A stretch of DNA of 64,000 bases from Alphaproteobacteria bacterium SO-S41 (GCA_019670725.1 AP024629.1:2294001-2358000), one strand, 5' to 3'. Shown: positions 41,928-50,245, counted from the first letter of the stretch. The notes: generated by a model from the sequence alone, not told the origin. Made by a program: numbers and translations.

Positions 41928-43991
41928 TTGAAACGGGTCGACGCCCGTGCCCGCCGCGTTCTGGTCCTTGCACCCAATGGGCGTGATGGCGCCCTCGCCT
42001 GCGCGCTGCTGGCGGAAGCCGGCGTCGAGGGCGAGGTCTGCAAAGATCTGCCTGCCCTCGTCGCCGAATTGAACGTCGGCGCCGGCGCGGCAATCATCGC
42101 CGAAGAAGCCTTGCGATCGGCCAATATCACCGGGCTGGCGGGCTGGCTGCAGGATCAGCCGCCCTGGTCGGATTTCCCGATCATCCTGTTGTCGAGCCAC
42201 GGTGGCGGGCTGGAGCGCAATCCCGCCGCGCAGCGCTGGTCGGAGGTGCTGGGCAACGTCACGGTGATCGAGCGGCCGTTTCATCCCACGACCTTGACGG
42301 CCGCGGTGGCGAGCGCGGCGCGCTCGCGCTATCGCCAGTACGAGGCCCGGGCGCGAGCGGACGATCTGCGCGAGGGCGAGGAGCGGCTGCGCACCGCCAT
42401 GAAGGCGGCGAACCTCGGCGCCTGGACGCTCAATCTCGTCACGTCGAAGCTGGAGGCCTCGCCGGAGTCCAAGGCGCATTACGGGCGCGGGTCCGACGAG
42501 CTGTTCGACTATCCGACGTTCAAGGCGGCGGTGCATCTCGACGACTGGGGCAAGATCGAAGCGGCCGCTCAGCACACGCTGGCGACCGGCCAGGACTACT
42601 GGGTCGTCTATCGCGCCGTGTGGCCGGACGGCTCGATGCATTGGATCGATGCGCGCGGGCAACCGATGCGGAGCGCTCACGGCAACATCTTCGGCCTGAC
42701 CGGCGTCACCGCCGATATCTCGGCGCGCAAGAGCGCGGAACTGGAGCGCGAGAAGCTGGTGGCCGATCTCGCGCGCGAGCGCATCGCGCTGTCGGATCTC
42801 AATGCGACGCTGGAAGAACGCGTCGTGCAGCGGACCAACGAGTTGATGGTTGAGGTCGCGGCGCGCGAGCGGGCGCAGGAGCAGTTGCGCCAGGCGCAGA
42901 AGATGGAGTCGATCGGCCAGCTCACCGGCGGCGTCGCACACGATTTCAACAATCTGCTGATGGCCGTGATGTCGGCGCTGAATCTGCTGCGCCGCCGCAT
43001 CCCCGAGACGCCGCAGACCAAGCAGTTGATCGACGGCGCCATCCAGGCGGCCGAGCGCGGGGCTTCGCTCACCCAGCGCCTGCTCGCCTTCGCGCGACAG
43101 CAGGATCTGAAGACGAGCGCGGTGGACCTGAGCAAGCTGATCGGCGGGATGGGCGATCTGCTGGATCGCTCGCTGGGGCCGCGCTTCGTGCTGACGACGA
43201 CTATCGCGCCCGGCCTGCCGCCGGCGCAGGTGGATGCCAATCAGTTGGAGCTCGCCATCCTCAATCTCGCGATCAATGCGCGCGACGCCATGGCCGATGG
43301 CGGCAGCATCGATATCTCGGTGCGCGAGGAGGCGGTGTCAGGCCATGCCACCCTGCCCTCCGGCGCGTTCCTGGCGATCCGGGTGGCCGACAACGGGACC
43401 GGCATGGACGAAGCGACGCTGAAGAAGGCGATCGAGCCGTTCTTCTCGACCAAGGCCGTGGGCAAGGGAACGGGGCTCGGCCTTTCGATGGTGCACGGCC
43501 TCGCCGTGCAGCTGGGCGGTGGGTTCACGCTGGAGAGCACGCCGGGCGCCGGTACGGTGGCGACCATCTATGTCCCGCGCGCGACAGGCGTGACGGTGGA
43601 TGTGGCGGTCGAAGAGAAGACCGCCCGCGACACGCCGGGCGCCCGCGTTCTGGTGGTGGACGACGACGTGCTCGTCGCCTCGCTGACCACGGCGATGCTG
43701 GAGGAGCTCGGCCACACGGTGACCGAGGTGCATTCGGGGGCGGCCGCGATGGAGCTGCTGGAGGCCGGCGAGCCGGTCGATTTGATGATGACCGACTATC
43801 TGATGCCGGGCATGACGGGGATGGACCTGGTGCAGGCGGCGCGGCGATTGCGCCCTGCCCTGACCGTGCTGATCGCCACGGGCTTCGCGGAGGTCTCCGA
43901 CGGGTTGCCGGCTGATATCCCGCGGATCTCGAAGCCCTATGACCTCGATGCGCTGGACGCGCAATTGGCGGCGTTGCGGGTCGCGAGCTAG
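41928..43991 (+). CDS. Hybrid sensor histidine kinase (REC-like, PAS, HisKA, ATPase, REC)
   Basis: A 687-residue cytosolic protein without membrane helices. An N-terminal receiver-like domain (1-125) seems to lack the phosphoacceptor Asp (IIAEEAL at that strand). A PAS domain (about 155-268, ending GLTGVTADISARKSAE) and a coiled linker follow. The HisKA motif is QLTGGVAHDFNNLLMAVMSA with H338; ATPase boxes are NLAINARDAM, VADNGTGMD and GKGTGLGLSMV. A C-terminal receiver has Asp in LMMTDYLMPGMTG and K in ISKPYDLD. The TTG start adjoins the stop of the KaiC-like gene, implying one operon and a common pathway. Confidence 0.88.
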   Translation: MKRVDARARRVLVLAPNGRDGALACALLAEAGVEGEVCKDLPALVAELNVGAGAAIIAEEALRSANITGLAGWLQDQPPWSDFPIILLSSHGGGLERNPAAQRWSEVLGNVTVIERPFHPTTLTAAVASAARSRYRQYEARARADDLREGEERLRTAMKAANLGAWTLNLVTSKLEASPESKAHYGRGSDELFDYPTFKAAVHLDDWGKIEAAAQHTLATGQDYWVVYRAVWPDGSMHWIDARGQPMRSAHGNIFGLTGVTADISARKSAELEREKLVADLARERIALSDLNATLEERVVQRTNELMVEVAARERAQEQLRQAQKMESIGQLTGGVAHDFNNLLMAVMSALNLLRRRIPETPQTKQLIDGAIQAAERGASLTQRLLAFARQQDLKTSAVDLSKLIGGMGDLLDRSLGPRFVLTTTIAPGLPPAQVDANQLELAILNLAINARDAMADGGSIDISVREEAVSGHATLPSGAFLAIRVADNGTGMDEATLKKAIEPFFSTKAVGKGTGLGLSMVHGLAVQLGGGFTLESTPGAGTVATIYVPRATGVTVDVAVEEKTARDTPGARVLVVDDDVLVASLTTAMLEELGHTVTEVHSGAAAMELLEAGEPVDLMMTDYLMPGMTGMDLVQAARRLRPALTVLIATGFAEVSDGLPADIPRISKPYDLDALDAQLAALRVAS

Positions 43992-44005
43992 CCGCTTCTG
44001 GCGGA

Positions 44006-44356
44006 CTATTCGGGCTGCCAGAGCTCGATCGGGTTGTTCTCCGGATCGTGGATGCGCGCGAAGCGCCCGACGCCCGGCATGTTCCATTCGGGCTTGGTGA
44101 TGACCTCGATCCCCGCCGCCTGAAGCGCCGCGATCAGACCGTCGAGGTCGTCGACGCGCAGGTTGAGCATCCACTGGCGGTCGGCGGCGAAATAATCGGT
44201 GTCGGCCGCGAAGGGCGAGAAGACAGTCGTCCCGGCCTCAGTGTCCCACTGGCCGTACGGCCCCGCGCCGACGCCGAGATGCTCGGCGTACCAAGCGCTC
44301 AGCGCTTTGGGGTCCTTCGCCCGAAAGAAGAAGCCGCCGATCCCCGTCACGCCCAT
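44006..44356 (-). CDS. VOC (glyoxalase/bleomycin-resistance fold) family protein
   Basis: A 116-residue protein with the paired beta-alpha-beta-beta-beta fold of the vicinal-oxygen-chelate superfamily: GIGGFFFRAKDPKALSAWYA at the N-terminus, a middle LNLRVDDLDGLIAALQAAG, and the closing RIHDPENNPIELWQPE, whose Glu is a usual metal ligand. Substrate unknown; members range from glyoxalases to antibiotic-binding proteins. The ATG at 44356 has GGTGGAG about 8 bases upstream. An inverted repeat just upstream may be its operator. The hybrid kinase gene ends 14 bases from its stop on the other strand. Confidence 0.85.
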   Translation of the reverse strand: MGVTGIGGFFFRAKDPKALSAWYAEHLGVGAGPYGQWDTEAGTTVFSPFAADTDYFAADRQWMLNLRVDDLDGLIAALQAAGIEVITKPEWNMPGVGRFARIHDPENNPIELWQPE

Positions 44357-44373
44357 GGCCGTCTCTCCACCGT

Positions 44374-44394
44374 CCTGATCACTGCATTATCAGG
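44374..44394. promoter_or_regulatory. Inverted repeat CCTGAT-N9-ATCAGG before the VOC gene
   Basis: A perfect 6-base inverted repeat with a 9-base spacer lies 18 bases upstream of the VOC gene start, within its probable promoter or leader. Size and symmetry suit a dimeric repressor. The regulator is unknown. Confidence 0.35.
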
Positions 44395-44428
44395 CTAAGG
44401 GCGGCGGCGCATGCAAGGTGCCGTACAA

Positions 44429-44455
44429 AGAAAAACGGCGCCCGTTGGGGCGCCG
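44429..44455 (-). terminator. Rho-independent terminator of the exbB-exbD-tonB operon
   Basis: Read leftward, a perfect 8-base stem (CGGCGCCC / GGGCGCCG) with a 4-base loop is followed by TTTTTCTTT. It lies 25 bases after the tonB stop at 44481. The strong GC stem plus T-tract is the classical intrinsic form. Confidence 0.9.
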
Positions 44456-44480
44456 CTTTCGTTTCCTTGGGTCGTTCCGC

Positions 44481-45074
44481 CTATTGGAGGCGGAACTTCA
44501 CCGTGACCGTGTACCGGCCGGGCTGGGCGGTGGCGAACTGCCACTGCTGCACGGCGGCGGCTGCCGCTTCGCCGAACCCGAACCCTTCCGGGTTTTCGGA
44601 CGCGACCTGGACCGCGGTGACGATGCCACCGGCACCAACCGTCACGTAGATCGTCGCGCTACCCTCGCGTTCACGCTCCTCGGCGCGGCGCGGGTATTTC
44701 GGCTGGACCCGCTTGGTCGGCTTGGGAGCCGCGGCGGGGATCGTCTGGTCGGAGGTCGTGGTCGTCGCGTCCGAAGTGTCCTCAGCCGGGGGCTGGGGCG
44801 GGATCGGCAGCGGCGGCACGTCGGCCGGCGGCGGGATCGGGGGTGGGAATCGCGGACGCACGCGCGGCTTTTCAGGCGGCGGCGGCGGCTCATCCGGAGG
44901 CGGCGGCGGCGGCGGTGGCGGAGGCGGCGGCGGTGGGGGCGGTACAAAGACCTCCACCGCGTTGTCCTCAACCAGCGCTTTCTGCTCTGCAATGAAGCCG
45001 GCCAAGAAGTAGTAGCCGACTGCCATATGCAGCGCGATCGCGATGAGGAGCGTGTACCAGAAGGAGCGTTTCAT
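44481..45074 (-). CDS. tonB: TonB family energy transducer of the exbBD operon
   Basis: A 197-residue protein with a transmembrane helix at the very N-terminus (FWYTLLIAIALHMAVGYYFL, including the conserved His), an extreme poly-proline arm (about 16 consecutive prolines near residue 45-60, then PPPPPEKPRVRPRFPPP), a Ser/Thr-rich stretch and a TonB_C domain (KPTKRVQPKYPRRAEERERE to YTVTVKFRLQ). It couples the ExbB/ExbD proton motor to TonB-dependent receptors. It follows exbD by 21 bases and ends in a strong terminator, so exbB-exbD-tonB form one operon. Confidence 0.93.
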   Translation of the reverse strand: MKRSFWYTLLIAIALHMAVGYYFLAGFIAEQKALVEDNAVEVFVPPPPPPPPPPPPPPPPDEPPPPPEKPRVRPRFPPPIPPPADVPPLPIPPQPPAEDTSDATTTTSDQTIPAAAPKPTKRVQPKYPRRAEEREREGSATIYVTVGAGGIVTAVQVASENPEGFGFGEAAAAAVQQWQFATAQPGRYTVTVKFRLQ

Positions 45075-45095
45075 GGTTCTGAACCGCGCCCTACC

Positions 45096-45524
45096 CTACA
45101 CGACTTCTTCGGCGATCAGCGCGACCTTGTAGAACCCGTAATCCTGCAGAACGTTCATCACGCGCATGACGGAACCGTAGATCACGTCACGGTCCGCGCG
45201 GACCATGATGCGATTCTCGCGGTCGCCGAGCGTGCGGGTCATCACCGCATCGCCCAGGCGATCAAGCGTCGTCGCGTTGTCGCCGAGGAAGATGTCGCCG
45301 TTCTTCTGGATCGAGACGAACACCGGATCCTTGGGATTCGGCGTCGGCTCGGCATTGGACGGCGGCAGATCGACCGCGACGTTCACGGTGGCGAGCGGAG
45401 CCGCCACCATGAAGATGATGAGGAGAACCAACATGACGTCCACGAAGGGAACGACGTTGATCTCGGAGTTATCGGAGTAGTTCTTCGACGATTTGTTCTC
45501 GTCGCCGCCTACTTTAGCGCCCAT
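45096..45524 (-). CDS. exbD: ExbD/TolR family biopolymer transport protein
   Basis: A 142-residue bitopic protein of the proton-driven ExbBD motor. A cytoplasmic N-terminus (KSSKNYSDNSEINVVPFVDV) leads into the single membrane helix, where the Asp in VVPFVDVMLVLLIIFMV is the essential proton-carrying residue. A periplasmic domain follows (ATVNVAVDLPPSNAEPTPNP, FVSIQKNGDIFLGDN, IMVRADRDVIYGSVMRVMN). It lies 29 bases after exbB and 21 before tonB. Confidence 0.95.
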   Translation of the reverse strand: MGAKVGGDENKSSKNYSDNSEINVVPFVDVMLVLLIIFMVAAPLATVNVAVDLPPSNAEPTPNPKDPVFVSIQKNGDIFLGDNATTLDRLGDAVMTRTLGDRENRIMVRADRDVIYGSVMRVMNVLQDYGFYKVALIAEEVV

Positions 45525-45553
45525 GGCTTAGGTTCCTTTCCTGACCGCAGCGC

Positions 45554-46777
45554 TTAACCCGCGCTCTGATCAAGCTGGCGCGACACGCGCACCAGCAACT
45601 CGGACGAGAAGGTATCCAAACGCTGATTGTAGGCAGCAATGCGGCGGGCGAAGACGTTGTAGAAAACAACCGCCGGGATAGCTGCGAACAGACCGATCGC
45701 GGTGGCGAGCAGCGCTTCGGCGATACCGGGGGCAACAACGGCCAGGTTCGTCGACTTCGACTGCGCGATGCCGATGAACGAGTACATGATACCCCAGACC
45801 GTACCGAACAGACCGACGAAGGTCGCGATCGAACCGACGGTCGCGAGGAACGCCATGCCCGAACCGAGTTCGGCGCTACGCGAGGCCTGGGCGATCGACA
45901 TCGCCGAACCGATACGCTGCGTCAGGTGATCACGCTTTTCGCCGGTGGACGCGGGGCCCTGGGCGAAAGTGAGATCGATTTCGTTCGCCGCGGCTTCGAC
46001 CATCTGGGCCGGAGGCGTCGAGCGGTCCTTGCCCGAGATGGACTTGGACAGATCCTGCAGCGGGGCGTTCGACGAACGGAACTCGTTGAGGAAGTTCGTC
46101 GTGCGGCGGTTCAGGCCACCCAGGTAGATCAGCTTGGAGATCAGGATCGCCCAGGAGATGACCGAGCAGATGAACAGGCCGATCATCACGACCTTCACCA
46201 CCGGGTGCGCGATCATGAACAGGCCGTAGAGCGAGTATTCGTCTTCGGCGGGGATCAGGACCGGGATACCGAAGAAGTTGGCTTCGATCGGCTTCTTCGG
46301 CGGCGGGGGCTTGGGGGCCTCAGGCGCGGCCGGCGGAGCGGCGACGGGGGCCGGCGCAGGCGCGGGCTCCATGATGGGCTGGCCGTCGGGGCCGAGAACG
46401 GGCTTGCCGTCCGGGCCGAGCTTGGGCTGCATCGGCGCGGGCGCCGGGGCCGGCGCGGGGCCAGCAACGGGGAGACCGTCGGGGCCGATCACGGCCGGGG
46501 CGGCACCGGGGGCCGCGGCAGGCGCGGGACCGGCGACCGGGAGGCCGTCAGGGCCGACCGCGGGAGCGGCGCCCGGCGCAGCGGCCGGGGGCGCACCAGC
46601 AGGAGCCGCGGCGGGCGGCGTGCCCGGAGCGGGCGTCGCGGGCGCAGCGGCCGGCGGCGTCGCCGGAGCGGGCGTCGTCTGGGCGAGCACGGCAGGCGAC
46701 GCGACGGTCAGACCTACAAAAATCGCGCCGGCCGCAAATCCGCGGACGAGACGCGACGCAAAGCGTACATCTGTCAT
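45554..46777 (-). CDS. exbB: ExbB/TolQ family proton channel protein with long Pro/Ala-rich periplasmic extension
   Basis: A 407-residue protein. A signal peptide (LVRGFAAGAIFVGLTVASPA, cleavage near VLAQ) is followed by about 150 residues rich in Pro and Ala with repeated GPDGLPVAGPAP-type units, then the MotA/TolQ/ExbB channel: a helix at VVKVVMIGLFICSVISWAIL, a cytoplasmic loop, and paired helices AFLATVGSIATFVGLFGTVW and APGIAEALLATAIGLFAAIP with the usual Thr/Gly pattern. It drives TonB with ExbD. The ATG at 46777 begins the signal peptide and has GAAGGTGG upstream. First gene of the operon. Confidence 0.92.
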   Translation of the reverse strand: MTDVRFASRLVRGFAAGAIFVGLTVASPAVLAQTTPAPATPPAAAPATPAPGTPPAAAPAGAPPAAAPGAAPAVGPDGLPVAGPAPAAAPGAAPAVIGPDGLPVAGPAPAPAPAPMQPKLGPDGKPVLGPDGQPIMEPAPAPAPVAAPPAAPEAPKPPPPKKPIEANFFGIPVLIPAEDEYSLYGLFMIAHPVVKVVMIGLFICSVISWAILISKLIYLGGLNRRTTNFLNEFRSSNAPLQDLSKSISGKDRSTPPAQMVEAAANEIDLTFAQGPASTGEKRDHLTQRIGSAMSIAQASRSAELGSGMAFLATVGSIATFVGLFGTVWGIMYSFIGIAQSKSTNLAVVAPGIAEALLATAIGLFAAIPAVVFYNVFARRIAAYNQRLDTFSSELLVRVSRQLDQSAG

Positions 46778-47102
46778 AAGCACCACCTTCGTTGACCCTC
46801 TAATTGCCGCGGCGTGCCGCGTGCACTTCCTGAATTTCTGTCTCGCGGACGCAAGGCACGCCCGCGGGTGTCGGTTCCTTAGGCTTCGCAACGAATGGAG
46901 AGATCGGCGTTTCCGTTTCCGGACGCATTAGGGAGCCTACGGCCCCGCTAAGCAATAACACCAAGCGCGCGCGACTTTTGTCGCTCCGCGCCTTTTTAAA
47001 CCCACCACCCCGAGCTAACCCGGCCGGGTACATAAACGCAGCGTCATGTGCCCCGCAAGCATATTGTAACCAAGATCACTCCCAGAGACACAAGTGCAAA
47101 AT
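46778..47102 (-). promoter_or_regulatory. exbB upstream region with weak promoter-like element
   Basis: A 325-base gap without a convincing gene. Read leftward, TACAAT (47063-47068) is preceded at 19 bases by TTGTGT (47088-47093), a weak housekeeping-type promoter just beyond the MBL gene stop. It predicts a leader of about 280 bases for exbB. The leader contains a GC-rich inverted repeat (around 46968-47000) beside a T/A run, but no riboswitch or clear Fur-type box was recognised. Confidence 0.35.
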
Positions 47103-47903
47103 TCACGTTGCACATGCGAAAGAAAGTCCATCGAAGGCCGCTTCGACGCCGGAAGGTAGGCGCGACGAGAGTTCGGCATAGTCGAGATCGATATGCAGAT
47201 TGGTGAGAATGGCGCGCTTGGGTTTTACCCGCGCGATCCACTCAAGCGTCTGCGCGACATGGCTGTGCGTGGGATGCGGCGCGTCGCGCAATGCATCGAC
47301 GATCCAGCACTCCACACCTTCGAGCGCGGCGAACGCGGCGTCATCCAAACCCGAGACATCGCTTGAATAGGCGAGCGCTCCGATGCGGAAGCCGAGTGAG
47401 CGAATCCGGCCATGGGCTTGGGCAAACGGCACGACCTCGATGCTGCCGCGCGGGCCGTCGACCGTGAACGGCGCGAGCGGATCGGCGATGAGACGCGCAT
47501 CCAATATGGGTGGATAGCCGCTGCCCGGCGGTGTCTCGAAACAGTAGCCGAAGCGTTGCCGAAGCGTCGTCATCGTGACGTCGTCGGCATAGACCGGCAT
47601 GCGCCGGCGATTGACGTAGGCGATGGCGCGCAAGTCGTCGATGCCGTGAATTTGATCGGCGTGATCGTGCGTGTAGAGGACGGCGTCCACCCTGCCCGTT
47701 CCCACAGCGAGAAGTTGTTCGCGCAGGTTGGGACTCGTATCGATCAGCAGGTTCGCCTGGGGCGTCTTCACCAGCATCGAACATCGGGTGCGCTGATTCT
47801 TAGTATTCGAAGGATCGCACGCGCCCCAGTCCGCGCCGTCGAGCCCGACTCGCGGCACGCCGCTGGACGAGCCGCAGCCCAGGATGATGCCTTCAACGGT
47901 CAT
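47103..47903 (-). CDS. Metallo-beta-lactamase-fold hydrolase (PhnP/RNase Z-like)
   Basis: A 266-residue enzyme of the MBL superfamily: GCGSSSGVPRVG near the N-terminus, the metal motif THDHADQIHGIDDLR, later ligand regions FAQAHGRIRSLGFRI, YSSDVSGLDD and ILTNLHIDLDY. This type resembles PhnP cyclic-phosphodiesterases and usually lies downstream of tatD in alphaproteobacteria, probably acting on a phosphodiester substrate. tatD begins beyond a palindromic repeat 206 bases upstream, so co-transcription would run through that repeat. Confidence 0.88.
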   Translation of the reverse strand: MTVEGIILGCGSSSGVPRVGLDGADWGACDPSNTKNQRTRCSMLVKTPQANLLIDTSPNLREQLLAVGTGRVDAVLYTHDHADQIHGIDDLRAIAYVNRRRMPVYADDVTMTTLRQRFGYCFETPPGSGYPPILDARLIADPLAPFTVDGPRGSIEVVPFAQAHGRIRSLGFRIGALAYSSDVSGLDDAAFAALEGVECWIVDALRDAPHPTHSHVAQTLEWIARVKPKRAILTNLHIDLDYAELSSRLPSGVEAAFDGLSFACAT

Positions 47904-48012
47904 GACGATTGGATGCAGGGGCTGTCATCGCCCGACTTTCGGGCGGGCGCGCCGTGGAATCCAGCAGAAAAAAATGCTGGGCGGTTGGTGCTCTCGGGGG
48001 AATTCCTCCTCT

Positions 48013-48082
48013 CTGTCATGCCCGCGAAGGCGGGCATCTACCGGCGCGGTCGCATGGATGCCCGCCTTCGCGGGCATGACAG
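48013..48082. repeat. Palindromic repeat family A, copy 1
   Basis: A perfect 26-base inverted repeat (48013-48038 against 48057-48082) with an 18-base centre. Each arm holds a smaller hairpin, TGCCCGC-GAAG-GCGGGCA, so the element can fold as one long hairpin or as two small ones. It lies between tatD and the MBL gene. Related copies are at 50135, 50580, 51730 and a half copy at 54792. Confidence 0.95.
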
Positions 48083-48109
48083 GTTTGGGGATGTTTACGA
48101 GGTGGCTTA

Positions 48110-48895
48110 TCAGCTGGCGAACGGCCGGGTCTTCGCGAACAGGCGGTGGAAGTTCGTGGTGGTGGCGGCGGTGACCTCCTCCACGGAGATGCCGCGCAGG
48201 GCCGCGAGTTTTGCGGCGGTATGGACGACATAGGACGGCTCGTTGGACTTTCCGCGATGCGGGATGGGCGCCAGATACGGGGCGTCGGTCTCGACCAGGA
48301 TGCGGTCGAGCGGCAGGTCGCGGGCGATCTGCTGCAGAGCGTCGGTCTTCTTGAAGGTGAGGATGCCCGAGAAGGAGATGTAGAAGCCGAGGTCGATGGC
48401 CACCTGCGCGAGGCGCGCGCCCGAGGTGAAGCAGTGAAGGACGCCGGTGAAGGCGCCCTGCCCCATTTCCTTGGTCAGCAAAGCCTCGGTGTCCTCATCC
48501 GCGTCGCGAGTATGGACGATGATCGGGAGGCCCGCGGTGCGTCCGGCCTCGATATGGGCGCGGAAATTGGCGAGCTGGGCCTCGCGCGGGGCGTGCTCGT
48601 AGAAATAGTCGAGACCGGTCTCGCCGAACGCGACGACCTTGGGGTCGTCGGCATGGGCGAGGAGCTGGGCGGCCTGGACATCGGGCTCGGCCTCAGCCTC
48701 GTGCGGGTGGATGCCGACCGAGCAGTAGATGCCGTCATACGCCTCGGCTGCAGCCCTGACGCCGGGAAAGGCCGACAGCTTGGTGCCGATGGTGAGCATC
48801 GTCCCCACCCCGGCGGCCCGGGCGCGCGCGACGACGGCGTCGCGATCGGCGGCGAGAACGGGAAAGTCGAGATGGCAGTGGCTGTCGACGAGCAT
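48110..48895 (-). CDS. tatD: TatD family metal-dependent deoxyribonuclease
   Basis: A 261-residue TIM-barrel metallohydrolase: the N-terminal metal motif DSHCHLDFP (H6, H8), SVGIHPHEA, the Glu in VAFGETGLDYFY, PIIVHTRDADEDTEAL, GVLHCFTSG and the final Asp in ILVETDAPYLAP. The family has 3'-5' exonuclease activity on DNA. The ATG at 48895 starts the conserved protein. In the usual alphaproteobacterial order metG precedes tatD; here an OmpA-like gene lies 46 bases upstream instead. Confidence 0.95.
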   Translation of the reverse strand: MLVDSHCHLDFPVLAADRDAVVARARAAGVGTMLTIGTKLSAFPGVRAAAEAYDGIYCSVGIHPHEAEAEPDVQAAQLLAHADDPKVVAFGETGLDYFYEHAPREAQLANFRAHIEAGRTAGLPIIVHTRDADEDTEALLTKEMGQGAFTGVLHCFTSGARLAQVAIDLGFYISFSGILTFKKTDALQQIARDLPLDRILVETDAPYLAPIPHRGKSNEPSYVVHTAAKLAALRGISVEEVTAATTTNFHRLFAKTRPFAS

Positions 48896-48941
48896 GGGCA
48901 GGAGATAGCGACTGCGGCGCTCCGGCTCAACCGATCCCGTC

Positions 48942-49991
48942 TCAGGTGAGGCGGAGCAGCGGGCCGCCGACGAAGCTGGCGGCGAAATTGGGGATCTGGA
49001 GCTGGGTCGACCAGCTGCCGGGCGCTTCGAGGAAGTTGCGGGCCCCAAACATCCGCTTGCCCGCCGCGTCGGTGTACCAGGTCTTGCCGTAGACCCAGAG
49101 CGCGCCGAACTGCTGGATGGTCGCGGTGGCGGAGGCGTTGGCGATGGTGGAGCCGTCGATCGTGTCGAGCGTCGTGGGGGTGAAGACCTTGCACTTGGAG
49201 AACGGCGAGAAGGTCAATGGGACCGAGCCGCCGGCGAGGATGGCCTTCAGGATCGCCTTCAGCGCGCCGCGGAAGTCGCGCTTGGCGAGGTGTTCGAGAA
49301 CGGTGAGGGCGTTGGTGCCCAGCACTTCCGCGAATTTGGCGAGCTTGGAGGGCATGGCCTTCAGCCCTTCCAGCGCGCCGAGAACGATGCTGAGCGCATC
49401 CAGCCCCGCGCCGCCCATCAAGGCGAGGTAGTTGCCGGCCTGGCCGTTATCGTCGTTGCGGAACCGGAAGCTCGCGACCTGGATGCTGACGGGCAGCCAG
49501 AACAGCAGCGGGTTGTGCGCGAGCGAGGGGCCGCTAGCGATGGACCAGTTCATGTTGCGCGGATGGGGCTTGGGCCGCGGCTTAGCGCCGGGCTTGCCCG
49601 GCTGGTGCCCGCCTTTCATGAAGACGTGGACCTCGACGGCGCGCCACATGTCGTCGTCGTTGCTGGCGCCGCCGCCGGACGCATCCTCGCCCTTGGCCTC
49701 GAAGCTGTCGATGCGCTCGGTGCTGTAGAGCGGGTTATGCTTTTCCAGGAAGCGCGCGACCTCGTTGGCGCGATTGTAGGAGAGGGTGCGGTTCTTTTCG
49801 GGATCGCCGAGGCGGGAGGCGAAGCCGTAGATCTGGCAGGAGAACTCGCGCGTCGTGTTGGTCTTGCGGGCGAGATCGGTCAGCCAGTCGATATGGTCGG
49901 GCCGCAGGATCGCCTTGTTGGTCTCAAAGCCGATCAGCCGGCCCTGGAAATCCGCCTTCGTTTTGACCGGGGGATCAATCACCTGTCCCAT
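48942..49991 (-). CDS. OmpA-like domain protein without signal peptide, unknown
   Basis: A 349-residue protein. Residues about 15-110 resemble an OmpA C-terminal peptidoglycan-binding domain: FETNKAILRPDHIDWLTDLA, IYGFASRLGDPEKNRTLSYN and RANEVARFLEKH, then EDASGGGASNDDDMWRAVEV. A basic Gly/Pro/Lys stretch (GGHQPGKPGAKPRPKPHPR) follows, then a region of about 200 residues unlike anything recognised, ending FAASFVGGPLLRLT. No signal peptide or membrane helix is seen at the start MGQVIDPPVKTK. The ATG at 49991 is preferred because the frame upstream runs into a repeat. Export, if any, would need another route. Confidence 0.6.
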   Translation of the reverse strand: MGQVIDPPVKTKADFQGRLIGFETNKAILRPDHIDWLTDLARKTNTTREFSCQIYGFASRLGDPEKNRTLSYNRANEVARFLEKHNPLYSTERIDSFEAKGEDASGGGASNDDDMWRAVEVHVFMKGGHQPGKPGAKPRPKPHPRNMNWSIASGPSLAHNPLLFWLPVSIQVASFRFRNDDNGQAGNYLALMGGAGLDALSIVLGALEGLKAMPSKLAKFAEVLGTNALTVLEHLAKRDFRGALKAILKAILAGGSVPLTFSPFSKCKVFTPTTLDTIDGSTIANASATATIQQFGALWVYGKTWYTDAAGKRMFGARNFLEAPGSWSTQLQIPNFAASFVGGPLLRLT

Positions 49992-50134
49992 TGCACGCTC
50001 TCCGTTCGTCCGCGCAGGCCGGCCAGAGGGCCGGTGCTGCAATGGAAAACGGGAGGGCCGGATGAAACCGGCCAGTGGCGCGGAACTATTCGATCCGAGT
50101 GAAGCGCCAGCGTGTGCCTCGACTTGGCTCGCTC

Positions 50135-50206
50135 CTGTCATGCCCGCGAAGGCGGGCATCCACAGGCTGGCGCGGCTGCTGGATGCCCGCCTTCGCGGGC
50201 ATGACA
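50135..50206. repeat. Palindromic repeat family A, copy 2
   Basis: The left arm 50135-50160 equals that of copy 1; the right arm (50182-50206) mirrors 25 of its 26 bases. The centre is about 21 bases and GC-rich. It lies 39 bases before the start of the GIY-YIG gene, and the reading frame of that gene remains open through the repeat. Confidence 0.95.
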
Positions 50207-50245
50207 AAGGGTGTTAGTGTTCGGAACCTGGCTTTCAATCACGCC

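Noticed and set aside
46960-47000. GC-rich hairpin next to TTTTT as an intrinsic terminator
   Set aside because: The T-run follows the hairpin only on the + strand, where no gene ends; both neighbouring genes are on the - strand.
50075-50245. N-terminal extension of the GIY-YIG protein
   Set aside because: The extra residues are a translation of palindromic repeat family A, not a protein domain.
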